DNA of 64,000 nt from Acanthosepion esculentum (GCA_964036315.1 OZ038500.1:60219446-60283445); one strand, 5' to 3'. Positions 1 to 10,969 are shown, counted from the first letter of the stretch. The notes: generated by a model not told the origin, from the letters alone. Numbers and translations: made by a program.

Positions 1-330
1 ATGGATGCCAGATTTCACAGACCTAAATTCATATGCAGATATCCTTAAGAACACATCGCACAATGGATAAAGGCGTTGGTTAGATCTAGTGACAGTGTGC
101 GTTCAATACCTGGTTAAGTGGAGAAATTGGAGAGGTGAATTAACAGAGGATAACTGATATCTATTAGACATGGTACGTGGAACTAGAAGAGTCTACCCCA
201 GCGAGCGAAATAAAGGGTTCAGTTCGGCATTCCAACTACCTGAAGAAGGTCGGAGCGTACAAGTGCCGCAACGTTGTGATAAATATGGCAACAACGATGA
301 GAACAATAGTCCGAATAATGTAAATAGAAT
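1..330. other. Unrecognised sequence, possibly transposon remnant
   Basis: This stretch is less AT-rich than what follows, and the change is visible around position 330. Short open stretches exist on the + strand, but no protein family could be recognised. It may be the edge of an element lying to the left of the window. No function is proposed. Confidence 0.3.
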
Positions 331-1045
331 AAAAAAATTTTAAAATAAAAGTACTATTAGCAGCTTATCTCAAAATAAATCAGCATTAATAGAATAATTA
401 TCGGCAGATTAGTCAATGCCCTATTTAAAATTAATATATTGACCATTTTGTCGTCACGAAAAATAATTTAAAAAAATATTCCAATTCGAAAATGGTACTG
501 AATTTTACAATATTTCGATTTATCTAACATATCTTTAACTTATATCAAGTTTTTCGACGACAACAAGATCTGAAATTATTTTAAAATTCGTGCTAAAAAG
601 TACATATCAATATTTCAAAAATAAATATTCATTTGAGATCTTTCTTGTGGAAACCAAAAATATGCAGTATATTTTATTAAAATTATGTATCTACAAATTC
701 TACACACACAAACACACACACACACACTCACACACACTCACACACACACAAATAAATATGTTTTTATGGACTTCTTTTCATCAGATTTCCAACCATATCT
801 CGGATGTTCTCATAGTCGATATTAAATATTTTAAGTATATAACGCATTCGGAGATGCAGCTTTATAAAAATTAGGAACATTCAAAATTCACTAGTATTGA
901 TAACCCACTAGTTTTGAGATAAGTTGCACCCCAAAAGCACAGATGAAAATAAATTTCAACGTTAATTTAAATTAAAAAAATAATTAATATTCACTTAATA
1001 ATGCATAAATCTCCGAACGTTTAAAAGAAAACTTTGGGTATATTT
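331..1045. other. AT-rich intergenic DNA with one CA tract
   Basis: The DNA is strongly AT-rich, with only a short CA-type microsatellite near 702-751. No gene, RNA or transposon signature was recognised. The open frames present are short and low in complexity. Confidence 0.5.
702..751 (+). repeat. Imperfect (CA)n microsatellite
   Basis: CA dinucleotides are interrupted by ACTC steps. An open frame of about 94 codons across it gives His-Thr runs and is an artefact of the repeat. Confidence 0.9.
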
Positions 1046-1242
1046 TTCAAACCAAGACGTATAGCTTTTTTATGTTTTCTTTAATGCTTTTTGAGGTAAG
1101 GATATGGCAAAGTATTCGAATATGACTATTTAAATCATCTTCATATCTGTGGATATTAAATTTATAAGGAGGGAAGGAATAATCTTGACAAAGTCGATGT
1201 GTCGAGATGGAGAGCGAATTACATGAATACATTTATTGCAGT

Positions 1243-1245
<3 letters not shown>

Positions 1246-1314
<69 letters not shown>
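1246..1314. repeat. (TA)n microsatellite
   Basis: A pure TA tract of about 68 bp. It directly follows, on the minus strand, the coding-like fragment at 1,315-1,430. The same arrangement recurs at other TA tracts in this window. Confidence 0.95.
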
Positions 1315-1317
<3 letters not shown>

Positions 1318-1430
1318 GCATGTTTCATTAAATAATACAGACTCGTTTTGTCTATTTATTTTAAGTAAGTTCCTTTCGTATTGTCTGATAAGCTTAATCG
1401 TTGAAAGACGAAATGAAAACACCATATTGA
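1315..1430 (-). pseudogene. Coding-like fragment abutting a (TA)n tract
   Basis: The minus strand reads IRQYERNLLKINRQNES followed by LFNETCIN and then runs directly into the TA tract. The same peptide, diverged, is readable at 1,690-1,770 (+), 23,235-23,312 (-), 38,525-38,570 (-), 38,752-38,790 (-) and 38,898-39,065 (+). Conservation of reading frame between diverged copies suggests it was once coding, probably the N-terminal part of a retroelement protein. A Penelope-like element is a guess only. I do not recognise the family with confidence. Confidence 0.5.
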
Positions 1431-1689
1431 CACGTTTGAATCCAATCTAGTCTTTTGGCTTACGTAAGCCATTATCAAAGATAACAAATTTAATAAATCA
1501 AACAACACATATACGAAACCACAATAATGGCCCGCCGTTGCTGTTTGGATAAGCTCAAAGTAACGACAAATTCTTATTTACGAGACAAGGAAGCGAAAAA
1601 CGCGTCGTAGCTCGTGAGGTCACACATGACCACGCGAAAGTGAAAACGATAAGTATTAAGTATGGGAAGCCATTGGTATAAACCATTTT

Positions 1690-1767
1690 ACTTAAAATAA
1701 ATAGACAAAACCTGTCTATATTATTTTATGAAACCTGCATTAATGGAAAATTGCTGCCGAAATATAC

Positions 1768-1770
<3 letters not shown>
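1690..1770 (+). pseudogene. Second copy of the (TA)n-linked coding fragment
   Basis: The + strand reads LKINRQNLSILFYETCIN and continues for about a dozen residues (GKLLPKYTQ) before a (TA)n tract at 1,771-1,829. It is the mirror-image neighbour of the minus-strand copy at 1,315-1,430, so the two form a divergent inverted pair about 260 bp apart. It extends the conserved peptide further than the other copies do. Confidence 0.5.

Positions 1771-1829
<59 letters not shown>
1771..1829. repeat. (TA)n microsatellite
   Basis: A pure TA tract of about 59 bp lying immediately downstream of the coding-like fragment at 1,690-1,770. Confidence 0.95.
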
Positions 1830-1832
<3 letters not shown>

Positions 1833-1839
1833 TCTTTTT

Positions 1840-1930
1840 ACTGATAATACGACTCTTGCAGGTTATTGAAAGCTAGAAAATATTTTTATATTGTAAGAAT
1901 TAATTTTAGACAATAATGATTTACTGTTGC
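1840..1930 (+). repeat. Dispersed repeat shared with 39,800-39,905
   Basis: A stretch containing TGCAGGTTATT, AAAATATTTTTA and ATTGTAAGAAT in this order is repeated, diverged, at 39,800-39,905. In both places a SINE lies within about 200 bp. The identity of the element is unknown. Confidence 0.5.
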
Positions 1931-2135
1931 AAGTTCTACTACTTCAACCATAGCTGGGAGGGGGAGAGGTGTATTCATACCTTTACCAAAGGTATTTGGG
2001 CGTATGTGAATTAAAGAAACCTGAGTGGAATTGTCTATGATTCGGACTCATACTGCAATGTTTTCAAACAGAGTCGCCTCACTACGAAAACCTTGATCGC
2101 AGCTTTTCAATCGCATCACTAGCCTGGGAGATCTT
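1925..2135 (-). mobile_element. SINE, tRNA-derived family, decayed copy
   Basis: On the minus strand this carries body sequence found at 37,660-37,930, 40,085-40,345, 60,340-60,635 and 60,725-61,022. The landmarks are a block reading CATAGCTGG on the + strand and a CCAAAGGTATT block. It ends in a degenerate tRNA-like head. It appears shorter and more diverged than the other copies. Confidence 0.6.
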
Positions 2136-2640
2136 ATTTACTACTTCATCCCCTAAATAAGCATAATAATTTATTTTGTTTCCTAAGTATTGGAAAGATT
2201 TTACGTACTTTAATGTTTATTTTCCTGAAAAAATTTAGTTGTCGTGCAATGTATTGTGTCCTAGGTAGTAATGTGACTCTCGTTTTCGGCTGGTATATAA
2301 CGTCTATTTTATTTCATCATTATTGTTAAAGCAAACGCTTTTTGCCGCAGAGGAAAACGTGTTTACAACTTCTTGTGCTTCCTGAAACGATCTAACTGCC
2401 AGAGCTATATCACTTGTAAACAATAAGTTTAAAAGCATTTCGTTCTAGTAAGAGACTTTGTCTGAAATCTTTGGTGATTAAAAAGCCTACCAGTTGTTTC
2501 AAAATTCGTACCGACAACCATTACTATAATCACGGAAGTCACACTCCAATGTCAGAAAAAAAAGTAAATAGCGAATAAAAAGGGATAATTAAGTATCCTT
2601 TTTCTGTAACCATTTTTAACATGAAAAGGATAGTATGAAC
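2136..2640. other. Unannotated AT-rich DNA
   Basis: No gene, RNA gene or recognisable element was seen in this stretch. Confidence 0.5.
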
Positions 2641-3471
2641 TAAAATCGGACTTCATGTCTGACTACAAACCATCGCGATTCTTCTTTTACGCGTCGTCTC
2701 CCTTCATTACGTAGGTGGTCATGGCTCTCCACATCTTCATGTCCCTGTAGCTCTTAATATATTTTGTTTTTTTGTTATTTCTCCCAAACCTTGTTCTACC
2801 ATCCATTCACTCAAAACCATAAAGTATGTTACGCTCTGCCTTCCTCTGTCTCTCTTTCTCCTCAACCTGTCTTGTGAGTATCAGATTTTCTGAGCCCTCC
2901 CTCTTCATTACGTGCTCCAGAAATTTCAACTGCCTCTTTCTGATGTTAAATATAAGTTTACATTTTCTTTCCATTCTGTCCAAAACCTCGTTGTTGCTCA
3001 CATGTTCAGTCCATGGTATCCTCAGCATCTTTCTGTAGAACGATATTTCTGTGGCTTCAAGTCTCACTTTCATCTTTGAGATTATCCAGCATTCGCTGCC
3101 ATACAAGAGGACAGATATCCCGTAAGAGTTAAATACTCTTTTCTTTGTTTCTAACGAAAATTTCCTCTGTCTTGATACTCCGTTTAGCTTTCGGAATGCG
3201 TCTTTCGCCATCTCAAAACGTCTTCGGATCTCAGCGTTGCACTTCCCGACCTCTGTTAGAACACTTCTCATTTTTGTACTAGTTTGACTTTAGTATCCCC
3301 AATTTGTAATTTGTATTTTGGACTTATCCTTTTTGTGGATAGCCATATCATGGCATCGAGATTAACGAAGACAAACGTCTTAGTTAATTTAACGAAGATA
3401 AATAACTCACCGTTTTGCACCTGCACTATAACCTGTCGCAAGCAATAAATAATGCCTATGCTTTGCCTCAC
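2640..3471 (-). pseudogene. LINE ORF2 3' fragment (endonuclease-reverse transcriptase type)
   Basis: A minus-strand open frame of 154 codons (2,807-3,271) reads as the region downstream of the RT fingers and palm in non-LTR retrotransposon polyproteins of the 'endonuclease-reverse transcriptase' type. Recognisable pieces are FNSYGISVLLYGSECW, FYRKMLRIPWTEHVSNNEVL and a basic C-terminus. Homologous sequence continues on both sides with frameshifts, so the copy is truncated and dead. The same family, same strand, recurs at 7,860-8,180 plus 9,060-9,330 and at 58,585-59,035 plus 59,546-59,870. The last copy preserves a YADD catalytic motif. The exact clade was not resolved. Confidence 0.75.
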
Positions 3472-3659
3472 AGCCCGCGAGGACTCAGAATAAATATGAT
3501 GAACTAGGTGAGACCTTATTCATTTGAGAATAACTGTAGTAAGCATCTTACCTGCCACTGACAATTGTATCGAGAAAAAAAACATCTTTTTTAGCGTTTT
3601 TAAGTGAATTATCACTGTATTGCTTCTCTCGATCGACCGCTGATCTATTGATGGTTATT

Positions 3660-4320
3660 GCTGAAAGAGTAGACACTTCAATAAGAATGGTGCAGCTCCG
3701 GCTGTTGCTTTAGATATTTCGAAGGCGTTTGATGGCGATTGACTTGTTGAAGTTTTAGGGGTTTTAGGTTCGTTTCTTTAATTTAATTCAATCTTTCTTA
3801 TCCAAAATGCCTAATGAAAACTGTTCGGTCTGTTGCATTGGATATCTCGAAGGCGTTTGGCAGGGTTTGACATACTGGTGTTTTTCACAAGTTGTAAGTT
3901 TATGGTATTTCTTGATAATGTTTTTCTTATCAAATCGCAAAATGAACAAATTTGTCTTGAATGACCACTCTACTAAATCGTTTCTGCATTAATGCGGTAG
4001 TCCCCCCACTGTGCTCTATTTCTGTGCCCATTTAGTTTCTCATTTTTATCAACATGATCCTTGATGTCACTATTCCCCAGCTCGGTATCTGTGTAGATGG
4101 CGCAGATATTTACTCATTCCTTAATATTAACTATGACAGGGTAGATAAAATAAAATTAGTCGCTGAGCTGGAAAATGAACTACAATACGTTGTGAACGGG
4201 GGTAGGTGCAAGAAGTGGTTTGTTAATTTTAACATCTTCAAAACGAAATTGCTCTATATTAATTATCTTAAAGAATATCATTTACCTTTCTGTTGTAACC
4301 TAGAAAGGATTACTGTATGA
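3660..4320 (+). pseudogene. CR1/Jockey-like LINE reverse transcriptase, broken
   Basis: RT motif A is readable as VALDISKAFD near 3,705-3,735, and a second close version (ALDISKAF) lies near 3,835-3,870. This means two overlapping LINE fragments or an internal duplication. Further on, 4,120-4,290 encodes ELENELQYVVN and GRCKKWFVNFNIFKTKLL, which match the post-palm region of CR1/Jockey-type RT (pattern WxxxWLVDFNxxKTQL). Many stops and shifts separate the pieces. The LINE resumes at 5,060 after a solo LTR and another LTR piece. No intact catalytic YADD could be read. The element is inactive. Confidence 0.7.
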
Positions 4321-4325
4321 GGAAT

Positions 4326-4676
4326 TGTTACAATTTTTTGGATACTGGTGAGCCAACCAAAATGAGCTGACTCATTTTATAGTCCACCAAGAGAAGCAAT
4401 ACAAATCAGAAAGCTCAAAATATTCAATCCGACGTGTATAAAGGCAGCCATTTTTTTTTTTCTCCGAATATCTTCACTGCCAGCCTCTGATATTGAAGGT
4501 CTGAAAAATTACTGAACAGCTGCTACTTTTTCCGAATCTTCACTGCCAACCTCTGATATTTAAGACCTGAAGAATTACTGAACAGCTGCTACTAGTAATA
4601 TTGGCGTTGTTCCATTGAACACATTACGTGCTGCACTGGATTCTATATTCAAAGACTATGGTGAACATGGTCAACA
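4326..4676 (+). mobile_element. Solo LTR with perfect 5-bp target duplication
   Basis: A 351-bp element begins TGTTAC and ends CAACA, and is flanked on both sides by GGAAT (4,321-4,325 and 4,677-4,681). Inside are an inverted repeat (AAAATGAG/CTCATTTT, 4-bp loop) and a TATA box (GTGTATAAAGGC). A duplicated CTGAACAGCTGCTACT block follows about 100 bp downstream. This layout fits a retrotransposon LTR with U3 promoter, left alone after LTR-LTR recombination. A second copy lies at 40,829-41,183. Confidence 0.8.
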
Positions 4677-4689
4677 GGAATAACCAAAA

Positions 4690-4872
4690 GGGAAGTTGGA
4701 AATGAAATGGTAATCTTTGTAACAACAACAAAATACAATACTCGCCAGCGCCGAGAAGTAGGTAAACCACTGCTACTGGTGGACTACTTAGCATTATATC
4801 GCCACTTACAATACTGTCCAGCGTATTTATGAGGATTGGGACATATCCACTAGTGTACGGTATATAACGCAT
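4690..4872 (-). mobile_element. 5' fragment of the hairpin-repeat LTR family
   Basis: The reverse strand resembles the first part of the LTRs at 16,470-17,194 (+) and 29,094-32,971 (-). The shared order is a GGTATGTCCC-like block followed by CATAAATAC. Here the GC-rich tandem units are absent. It is truncated, and its relation to the neighbouring solo LTR is unclear. Confidence 0.45.
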
Positions 4873-5059
4873 TCATAAACACGACAGATGCTAACATCCA
4901 ATAATACAGCTCAGTTTGCTTTCAGCTAATATGATGAGGAATAATTAAATCAATTGGTAATACTGATGCAAGTTAAGATGTTTCACTATGTTTTGGTAGA
5001 TTCACACCACAATCTATCTTGAGCTTTTAGATATCTCTTCATCGAGTATTACTTCCACA

Positions 5060-5450
5060 TTTGGTCTAATGTTTCTGCTAGGTATCTAGATATTCTTGGC
5101 AAAATCCAAAGAAGAATCTGCAACATTATCTATTCTGATCTGGCATCTCCTCTGCAGACACATTCCCACCGCCGTAACGTAGCTTCCTCTTCCCTCTTCG
5201 ATAAGTTCTGAAGAACTTTACTCTTTTGTACTTCCATTTCACAAATTTAAACTCAGTACTTGAGTGGCACCTGGGTCTCATAATTTGACTGCAGAAATTG
5301 TTCGTTGTAACCATAAGTTCTATGATAACACCTTCTTCTTTTCCCGTAATTCTCGCCTGAGAAACTTTCTTCTGGTTTCCCGCCTTTGTATCAACTACGA
5401 TTTTCAGATATTTAAATGCAGTATCAATTAACACGTTCTGTCTCCTTGAA
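5060..5450 (+). pseudogene. CR1/Jockey-like LINE ORF2 C-terminal part
   Basis: The + strand reads LGKIQRRICNIIYSDLASPL then THSHRRNVASSSLF. After frameshifts it reads AEIVRCNHKFYDN and FFFRNSRL. These are the thumb and C-terminal segments typical of CR1/Jockey LINEs (RIQRR..., HRRxVASLSLF, FFxRxxRLWNxLP). It is the probable continuation of the fragment at 3,660-4,320, separated by LTR insertions. The copy is broken by stops and shifts. Confidence 0.7.
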
Positions 5451-5849
5451 AGCTATTCTATTATTGACCTGCACCTTGCTTTCACTCTCAGTAACATCTT
5501 GCATCCTAGTGAATTTTATTGTGTTGCTTCCAGTCAAATGATAAAAAAAATATTTAACCATACTAAGTGTAACAGCAAAATTGTCCAAATGTTATATTAA
5601 GCTCTGAACTTAGAAATGATTAAAGATATCATACTGCAATTCTCCAAGATTTTTATGACACTACTGGACTTCATTTTGAGCAATAAGAATGTATAATTAA
5701 CAGAAGAATCGTGATGAAATCGATCATAAACGAAAATGACATGTTCATCATTAATTAATCTTAGCTAAGGATCAGAAGCTCATGACGGATTGAAATAAAG
5801 TTCAAATATATATATATAGATCATTTTACAACTTATTCAAGATGATCTT

Positions 5850-6245
5850 ACCCCTCTCTAACCTTCTAACTTTCTGTCCTGGAGTAAAAATTTGTCTCAC
5901 AGTTTTCACGTACGATTTCATTTTCAAGTCCTTTCCCACTGCTCTTTGGACTGTCATAGCTGAAACTCCTCTCACTTGCCAAACGTCTTATGAATAGAGT
6001 CGGATCATTTCTAATTGATCTCTTTAGCTCTAAGTTGAAATGATGATCCCTCTTGCTGTTGTGACTTCCTGATTCAGTTTTACTCTCTCCTGCTTCCTCT
6101 TTTTTAAATTTATTCACTGTTCCCTTGGTGGTACTTAAATGGACTTTGAAGACGGAATTCAGAGTATGAACGATGGTACCGTTACTAAAGGCCTGAATAA
6201 TCTTTTCCCTCTCAATTTTGCTCAGATGGAAAGACAGTGGGCGTG
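5850..6245 (-). pseudogene. IS630/Tc1-type transposase N-terminal fragment
   Basis: Read on the minus strand with frame changes: KIEREKIIQAFSNGTI, then a TVNKFKK segment, then RSIRNDPTLFIRRLASE. This is the order of the paired helix-turn-helix DNA-binding head seen in IS630/Tc1-like transposases (xxSxRTVxxxVNKxKxTG, then IRxxPxxSxRxLAxE). The catalytic DDE/D half is missing. The fragment stops near 5,850, beside a short TATA run. It is a dead remnant. Confidence 0.6.
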
Positions 6246-6452
6246 ACGCAAAACAATCTTAACCTGATCGTTTTCTAATTCAAAAGATTTTTCAGCTATT
6301 CTTACGCCAACGGTGTCAAGATTGCTAAATGTCTTAACTGAAAAGCTGGAATAAGGAAACTTAATTAGTTTAGTGTTTGTTTAAGATATTAAACATTTTG
6401 TGGGATAGAAAATTATGCTGTAAACAGGTTTAGACAAATTTACTGTTACACC

Positions 6453-6455
<3 letters not shown>

Positions 6456-6532
<77 letters not shown>
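6456..6532. repeat. (TA)n microsatellite
   Basis: A pure TA tract of about 77 bp. Confidence 0.95.
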
Positions 6533-6534
<2 letters not shown>

Positions 6535-6668
6535 GTATTTTAATATATTTTCTTTTTATACGTTATTTTTATAGATACAAATATTTTAGTAAATGATATG
6601 TTTATAATAAACAGTATTAACTAAATTTACTAGCCTGAATGCCCGATAAATATCGTAGAAAACATGTA

Positions 6669-6748
6669 TCCTCCGACAGGAATCGGACCTGTATCCTACA
6701 TGGAACAGTCATTTGGCCTGACGTGATATACCATTCAGCTACAGTCAA
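6669..6748 (-). mobile_element. tRNA-like SINE head
   Basis: The minus strand contains GTAGCTGAATGGT (A-box-like) and CAGGTCCGATTCCTG, which forms a T-arm with a B-box. An anticodon-like stem (GTCA/TGAC) has a 7-nt loop but lacks the invariant U33, so a functional tRNA is unlikely. It is best read as the promoter head of a tRNA-derived SINE different from the more common family here. Confidence 0.6.
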
Positions 6749-6759
6749 ATCGTCTGGTT

Positions 6760-7855
6760 AGCAAAGTCAAATTACTTTTTTTAAACAACAAATTTCTCAT
6801 GATTTTTCGCGAACGATCATATCTGCTCGGGGCATATCATAACGTAAACGAATAACAATATATACTATGAGATTGACTAAGTCCGACAATTGTTTTAATA
6901 TATTTTCTGTTTATAATTTATCATTAAATGACCATTCTAACACTACTTTGCAACACAATTTGTGCGAAATGTATTAATGTTTATCAGATTGAATGTTTAT
7001 CATTGTTATTATTATTAATGTTTGTTTGAAAGATGAATTGGTAAATAAACTTCCATGAAAAACGGATATCAGTGTTGTATTTAATGTTATTTAACTACCG
7101 ATTTTGGGTGGTCTGCACTAGTGGTCGAAATTTTTTTATTGACTTAGTGTGTTGCTGTAAAAATCAGCAAGGAATAAAATTACAACTAATAAAAGAATGA
7201 AACGCCTATTTCGATTTCAGATATTCGTTCTGTTTAGTTTTCACTGCTATTTTATTTTATTTTTTTTATCTGAAGGAATTTTTCGCTCAAAGCTTCCAAT
7301 GTTTCTTTTAATGCTTCCCAAAGAAACGTATACTCCAAAACAGTGCCGAATTTCATTTTTTTTACCAACTCTTAGATGGCTTTCTGTACACTTTCAGGAA
7401 TCTTATTCATAAAACCTCTTCGTGATTCTTCAGAGGAAATCGTTTCTTATTTATTTTCTTCTCACTGTAAGTTTCCGTTTTGGTGTTTGTTTCTCAGGCT
7501 ACAATTCGTCTTCACGGGATCATTCTTCATCTACCGTTTCGGATTTTGAAGGTTTCGCTTTCTTGCTTCTCTCTGCAACTGACAGGAAGTCCCTCAAATG
7601 TAAAGAAGAAAAAAAAAACAAACAAACTTGAAGCGATGGCAAAATTTAGAACGCTTCTTTCCCCATATCTCATACAGAAAAACAATATTTTTACTTATTT
7701 ACTTATAGAAGAGTTGCATTATTTACACTAACGTCAAGGAACAGTGTTCTGGACAAGATGAGGAAATGAAACTCGTTTTCTTTTTTTTTTTGAAAACCAA
7801 AACATCTGTTCTTAGTATAATAATACTATTAATATTACTATGCGTTCTTACTATG
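6760..7855. other. Unannotated AT-rich DNA
   Basis: Short open frames of 60-85 codons at 7,197-7,731 (+) are T- and Phe/Ser-rich, overlap one another and match nothing I recognise. A TTTTAATATATTTTCT block occurs at both about 6,540 and 6,895, a short direct repeat. Confidence 0.4.
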
Positions 7856-7859
7856 ATTT

Positions 7860-8180
7860 TCATCCGTGTCCCTTCAGGATATTGGCGTTCATGGTTCCCC
7901 ACAATGTCCTATCATTTATAATTCTTAATAACACTTTTTAGCATCTCCCCATACCAGGCTCCACTATCCATACATTCAACATCGCCAAGTATGTTATGCT
8001 TCGCATTCCTCTGTTTCACTTACCTTCAATCTATTCTGTGAGTATCAAATTTTCCAAGCCTTCTGTCCTCATTATGTGCCCCAGGAATTTCAGCTGTCTC
8101 TTCCTGATGCTATGTCCATGCGTCCTTTTTTCGTCTTTTTCTCCAGGACTTCCTTGTTGTTCACTATTTAAAGTGTAAAA
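7860..8180 (-). pseudogene. LINE ORF2 fragment, same family as 2,640-3,471
   Basis: The + strand text parallels 2,700-3,000 at low identity, including the GGCGTTCATGGTTCCCCACA block and the segment encoding the basic tail on the minus strand. It breaks off at about 8,183, and the rest of the same family resumes at about 9,060. An insertion of about 875 bp has therefore split the copy. Confidence 0.65.
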
Positions 8181-8184
8181 CGAT

Positions 8185-9058
8185 GGGACCTAGTAGCCAA
8201 TCCAGTAGCACGCTTCAATTCATGCAGTCGATTTACGAAGGAAGGGAGAGATTACTAGAACAAATAACATGAAAATATTTGTTTGGTTTTGGTGTCTTTA
8301 TTGAGCGGCATTTCAACATCTATGGGTTTTTAATGCCTAAGTTTAAATATTCTGAACACAGTTCCGTGCATTCAACTACAGATATCATGTATATAAATTT
8401 ATATTTTCAGGGTAAACGTATGTTTTCTTGTTATATAGTTTGTAAATTATATATTTTGGTCTAAACCTATTTCTTTAATGTAGGTCATTATGTCGTGAGT
8501 TTCCGTATTTTCAAATAGTTTTCTTAAGTTGGCTTTATTGCAGTATTTATATCTTACATGTGCTAAGTGATTTGGTTTTGTTTAGCGAGATATAAACCAT
8601 TATGGGTTATTGTTGTGGTAGGATCCACCTAATCTGCATAGGTGACTACCGACTATATAAATAATGGTTGGTACCGGAAGAAGGGAGCGAATACAGAGAT
8701 CCAGCTAGAGACTCTGCCCGACTGCGACTTAGTCAACACATTCTCCAGGAACGTCTTCCCAGAAATATACAGAAATACTATATGTAAATATTGTGTACAC
8801 TTTCTTGTTATAATGCATTCCTGTTCTAAGTACATTTTGTGTTGCATTATTATTCCATGCATTAGTCAAGATTCAACAATGAGTCAAGACTCAACAGTTA
8901 TTTAATGCCGAAATCTAAATATTTTGAACACAGTTTTATGGCTTCAACTACAGATATTTTGAATGCAATTCCATGGTTGGAACTGCATATATCTTGAAAG
9001 CAATGTTGTGGCTTCATAATTTTTTTGATGTTCAGTTCATAGTATTCTAAGCATCCTG
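8185..9058. repeat. Insertion splitting the LINE, with internal direct repeats
   Basis: This segment lies between two halves of one LINE copy. It starts with a piece resembling CR1-type LINE coding sequence (ACGCTTCAATTCATGC, compare 34,030). It holds a direct repeat: TTAATGCC...AAATATTxTGAACACAG...TTCAACTACAGATAT occurs at 8,328-8,392 and again at 8,903-8,958. The repeats could mark the ends of a composite insertion. The element type is unknown. Confidence 0.4.
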
Positions 9059-9059
9059 C

Positions 9060-9330
9060 TATAGAAACACATTTCTCTTGCTTCAAGCCTCTCCTTCATT
9101 CGTGAGAGGTTGTCCAACATTCACTGCCATGTAGGAGCACTGATATTACGTAACAGTTCAGTACTTATTTCTATGTTTCTAAATTAAACATTTCTGTTTC
9201 TTAATACTTTGCTCAACTTTTGAAAGGCATCTTTCAGTATTCCAATGCACATTAGGATCTTAATCTCTCATAGTAAGACACTGCCGCAGTATCTTAGCTG
9301 GAGATATGCATTTTTCAGTTCATATTTGAT
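9060..9330 (-). pseudogene. LINE ORF2 fragment, upstream half of split copy
   Basis: The + strand text matches 3,045-3,270 (the region encoding LYGSECW and the preceding KLNGVSR segment on the minus strand), with many substitutions and indels. Together with 7,860-8,180 it reconstitutes the same order as the copy at 2,640-3,471. Confidence 0.6.
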
Positions 9331-9469
9331 AGAGTTTAGAAGCATTTTTGTTGGTGATGAATTATTTTACGCTTCACAAATCCCACCCCACAGATAAAAC
9401 ATCGCAAGCCTCTCACTAAACTATCGCTCTTTCTGTGACAAAACCTCTGACAAGTTACCTTCCTTTGAT

Positions 9470-9840
9470 TCACTAGTTTTGATCTTTACAGTCAAGAACC
9501 ATCATGCTATGTATAGAGTAGAGAACCCTCCGGTTCACTTCATCTTCCGGTAATATGAAGGGAGTTCAATTCAGAAACCTCCCCATGTACTATTGCTTTG
9601 TGCAACAACTTCCGGAAAGAAGCTTGCCTAATTACTTCAATCTTAACATCATCAAGTCTAGGATTAACCGTTATCTTTCCCAAACATTCTGATAAAGAAC
9701 AATTCTAACCTCCTCCTCTTTTGTGTATAAGTATTATCTCTTTACCGTCTAACTGTAGTTACTTTTCTACCTTGTACGTGGTGAACACACTTTTAGACTT
9801 GCGGTGCAAAAGCACAAATAAAGGGTTGTACCAAATAACA
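9470..9840 (+). pseudogene. CR1-like LINE 3' end with polyadenylation signal
   Basis: The + strand reads LPERSLPNYFNLNIIKSRIN then RYL, the conserved CR1/Jockey C-terminal pattern (LWNSLPxxxFPxxYNLxxFKSRVNRYL). A 3' untranslated stretch follows, ending with AATAAA at about 9,820. This is a 5'-truncated retrotransposed copy. Confidence 0.7.
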
Positions 9841-10060
9841 AAACGGAATAAATGTTCTTACATCACTTCATCACATTAAGACTCTCATGCGGATGTCATG
9901 CATGACATCCAATCCATTCAGAAATTATTAAACTATCATCTTCTTACAGTCGTTTTCTTAGATCAGTGGTTATAAATGGATTCATACGTATGAATCTTTT
10001 AGACTGGGGTACAAAATCAGAAATAAAGGGTTTACCAAATAATAAAAAAAAACTTTTAAC
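9841..10060 (+). repeat. Duplicated LINE-type 3' tail
   Basis: TTTTAGACTxGxGGTxCAAAA...AAATAAAGGGTT..ACCAAAT at about 9,985-10,050 repeats the tail at 9,790-9,840. Two 3' ends of the same family therefore lie about 200 bp apart. A short palindrome (ATTCATACGTATGAAT) lies at 9,980-9,995. Confidence 0.5.
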
Positions 10061-10965
10061 TTGATGAATTTCAACGACAGCACAAACATAAATCGATAGT
10101 ACATGTAACTAGAAGGTAACATAATACATATATTACATTTCAACAATACCAATAACAAATTTTTGGAAGGAATGAATAAGAGAAAGAGCTATAAAATTTA
10201 GTGGACATCTAAAATCTATACAGCACTGTTCAAGTCTTCATGTCTGGTCAGCAGTCGAATTTCCTGAAAAAACTCTTATCAAAATTTTCTAATGTTTCAA
10301 CGGACAGAAACTTAACTGTTCGATCAATGAATGCTGAATACATTCTGTATGGAAATGGTTATTTAATATCATCAATACGGGATCTAATGTTGTGGCCTTG
10401 TCTCAAACTTAGTTTAGTTTTAGCAATAGCTTGATGAGAAACTCGACTATTTTAATCAACTGCTTCGAAAAGTTAAAAATATTTGTATAATTAGTGTGTG
10501 AGAATCGTCGACTGCTATTCACTCTGTTCGTTTTGCAAGACTTTAGTTAGAGGTAATATATTTTGCAGGAGAAAAAAACTTTGTTGTCTCTTCATTCATT
10601 TTAAATAGAATTTTTCAAGCTCATATATAACACCGTTAATATTATTCTTCCTCGCAATCGGAACAAAACGAACGTTAAAAACAGTGCGGAAAAGGAAGGT
10701 TTTGTCAAAATCAACAAAACATAATTCAATAACTTGAGTTGTAAAATACGAATGCAATATTTTATCAAAATCTATTTTTCCAGAGCGTGTGTGTCGGTGT
10801 CGATCACTTTAAAAAAATACTAAAAGATAGTTGCGGTAAATGACAAATGGATATTAAAATCGTGATATTCGATAAAGAATTGCAACTAGTTTACATATCC
10901 TTCTACGCCGGGTAAAGATATCGGTTTACATCGGCCCACCTACCTTCTAGACTTGCAACCCACTT
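10061..10965. other. Unannotated AT-rich DNA
   Basis: No gene or element was recognised. One 64-codon open frame at 10,240-10,434 has no identifiable relative. Confidence 0.45.
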
Positions 10966-10969
10966 GATT

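Noticed and set aside
6669..6748. Functional tRNA gene on the minus strand
   Set aside because: T-arm and boxes are good, but the anticodon loop lacks U33 and acceptor pairing is poor. A SINE head is more likely.
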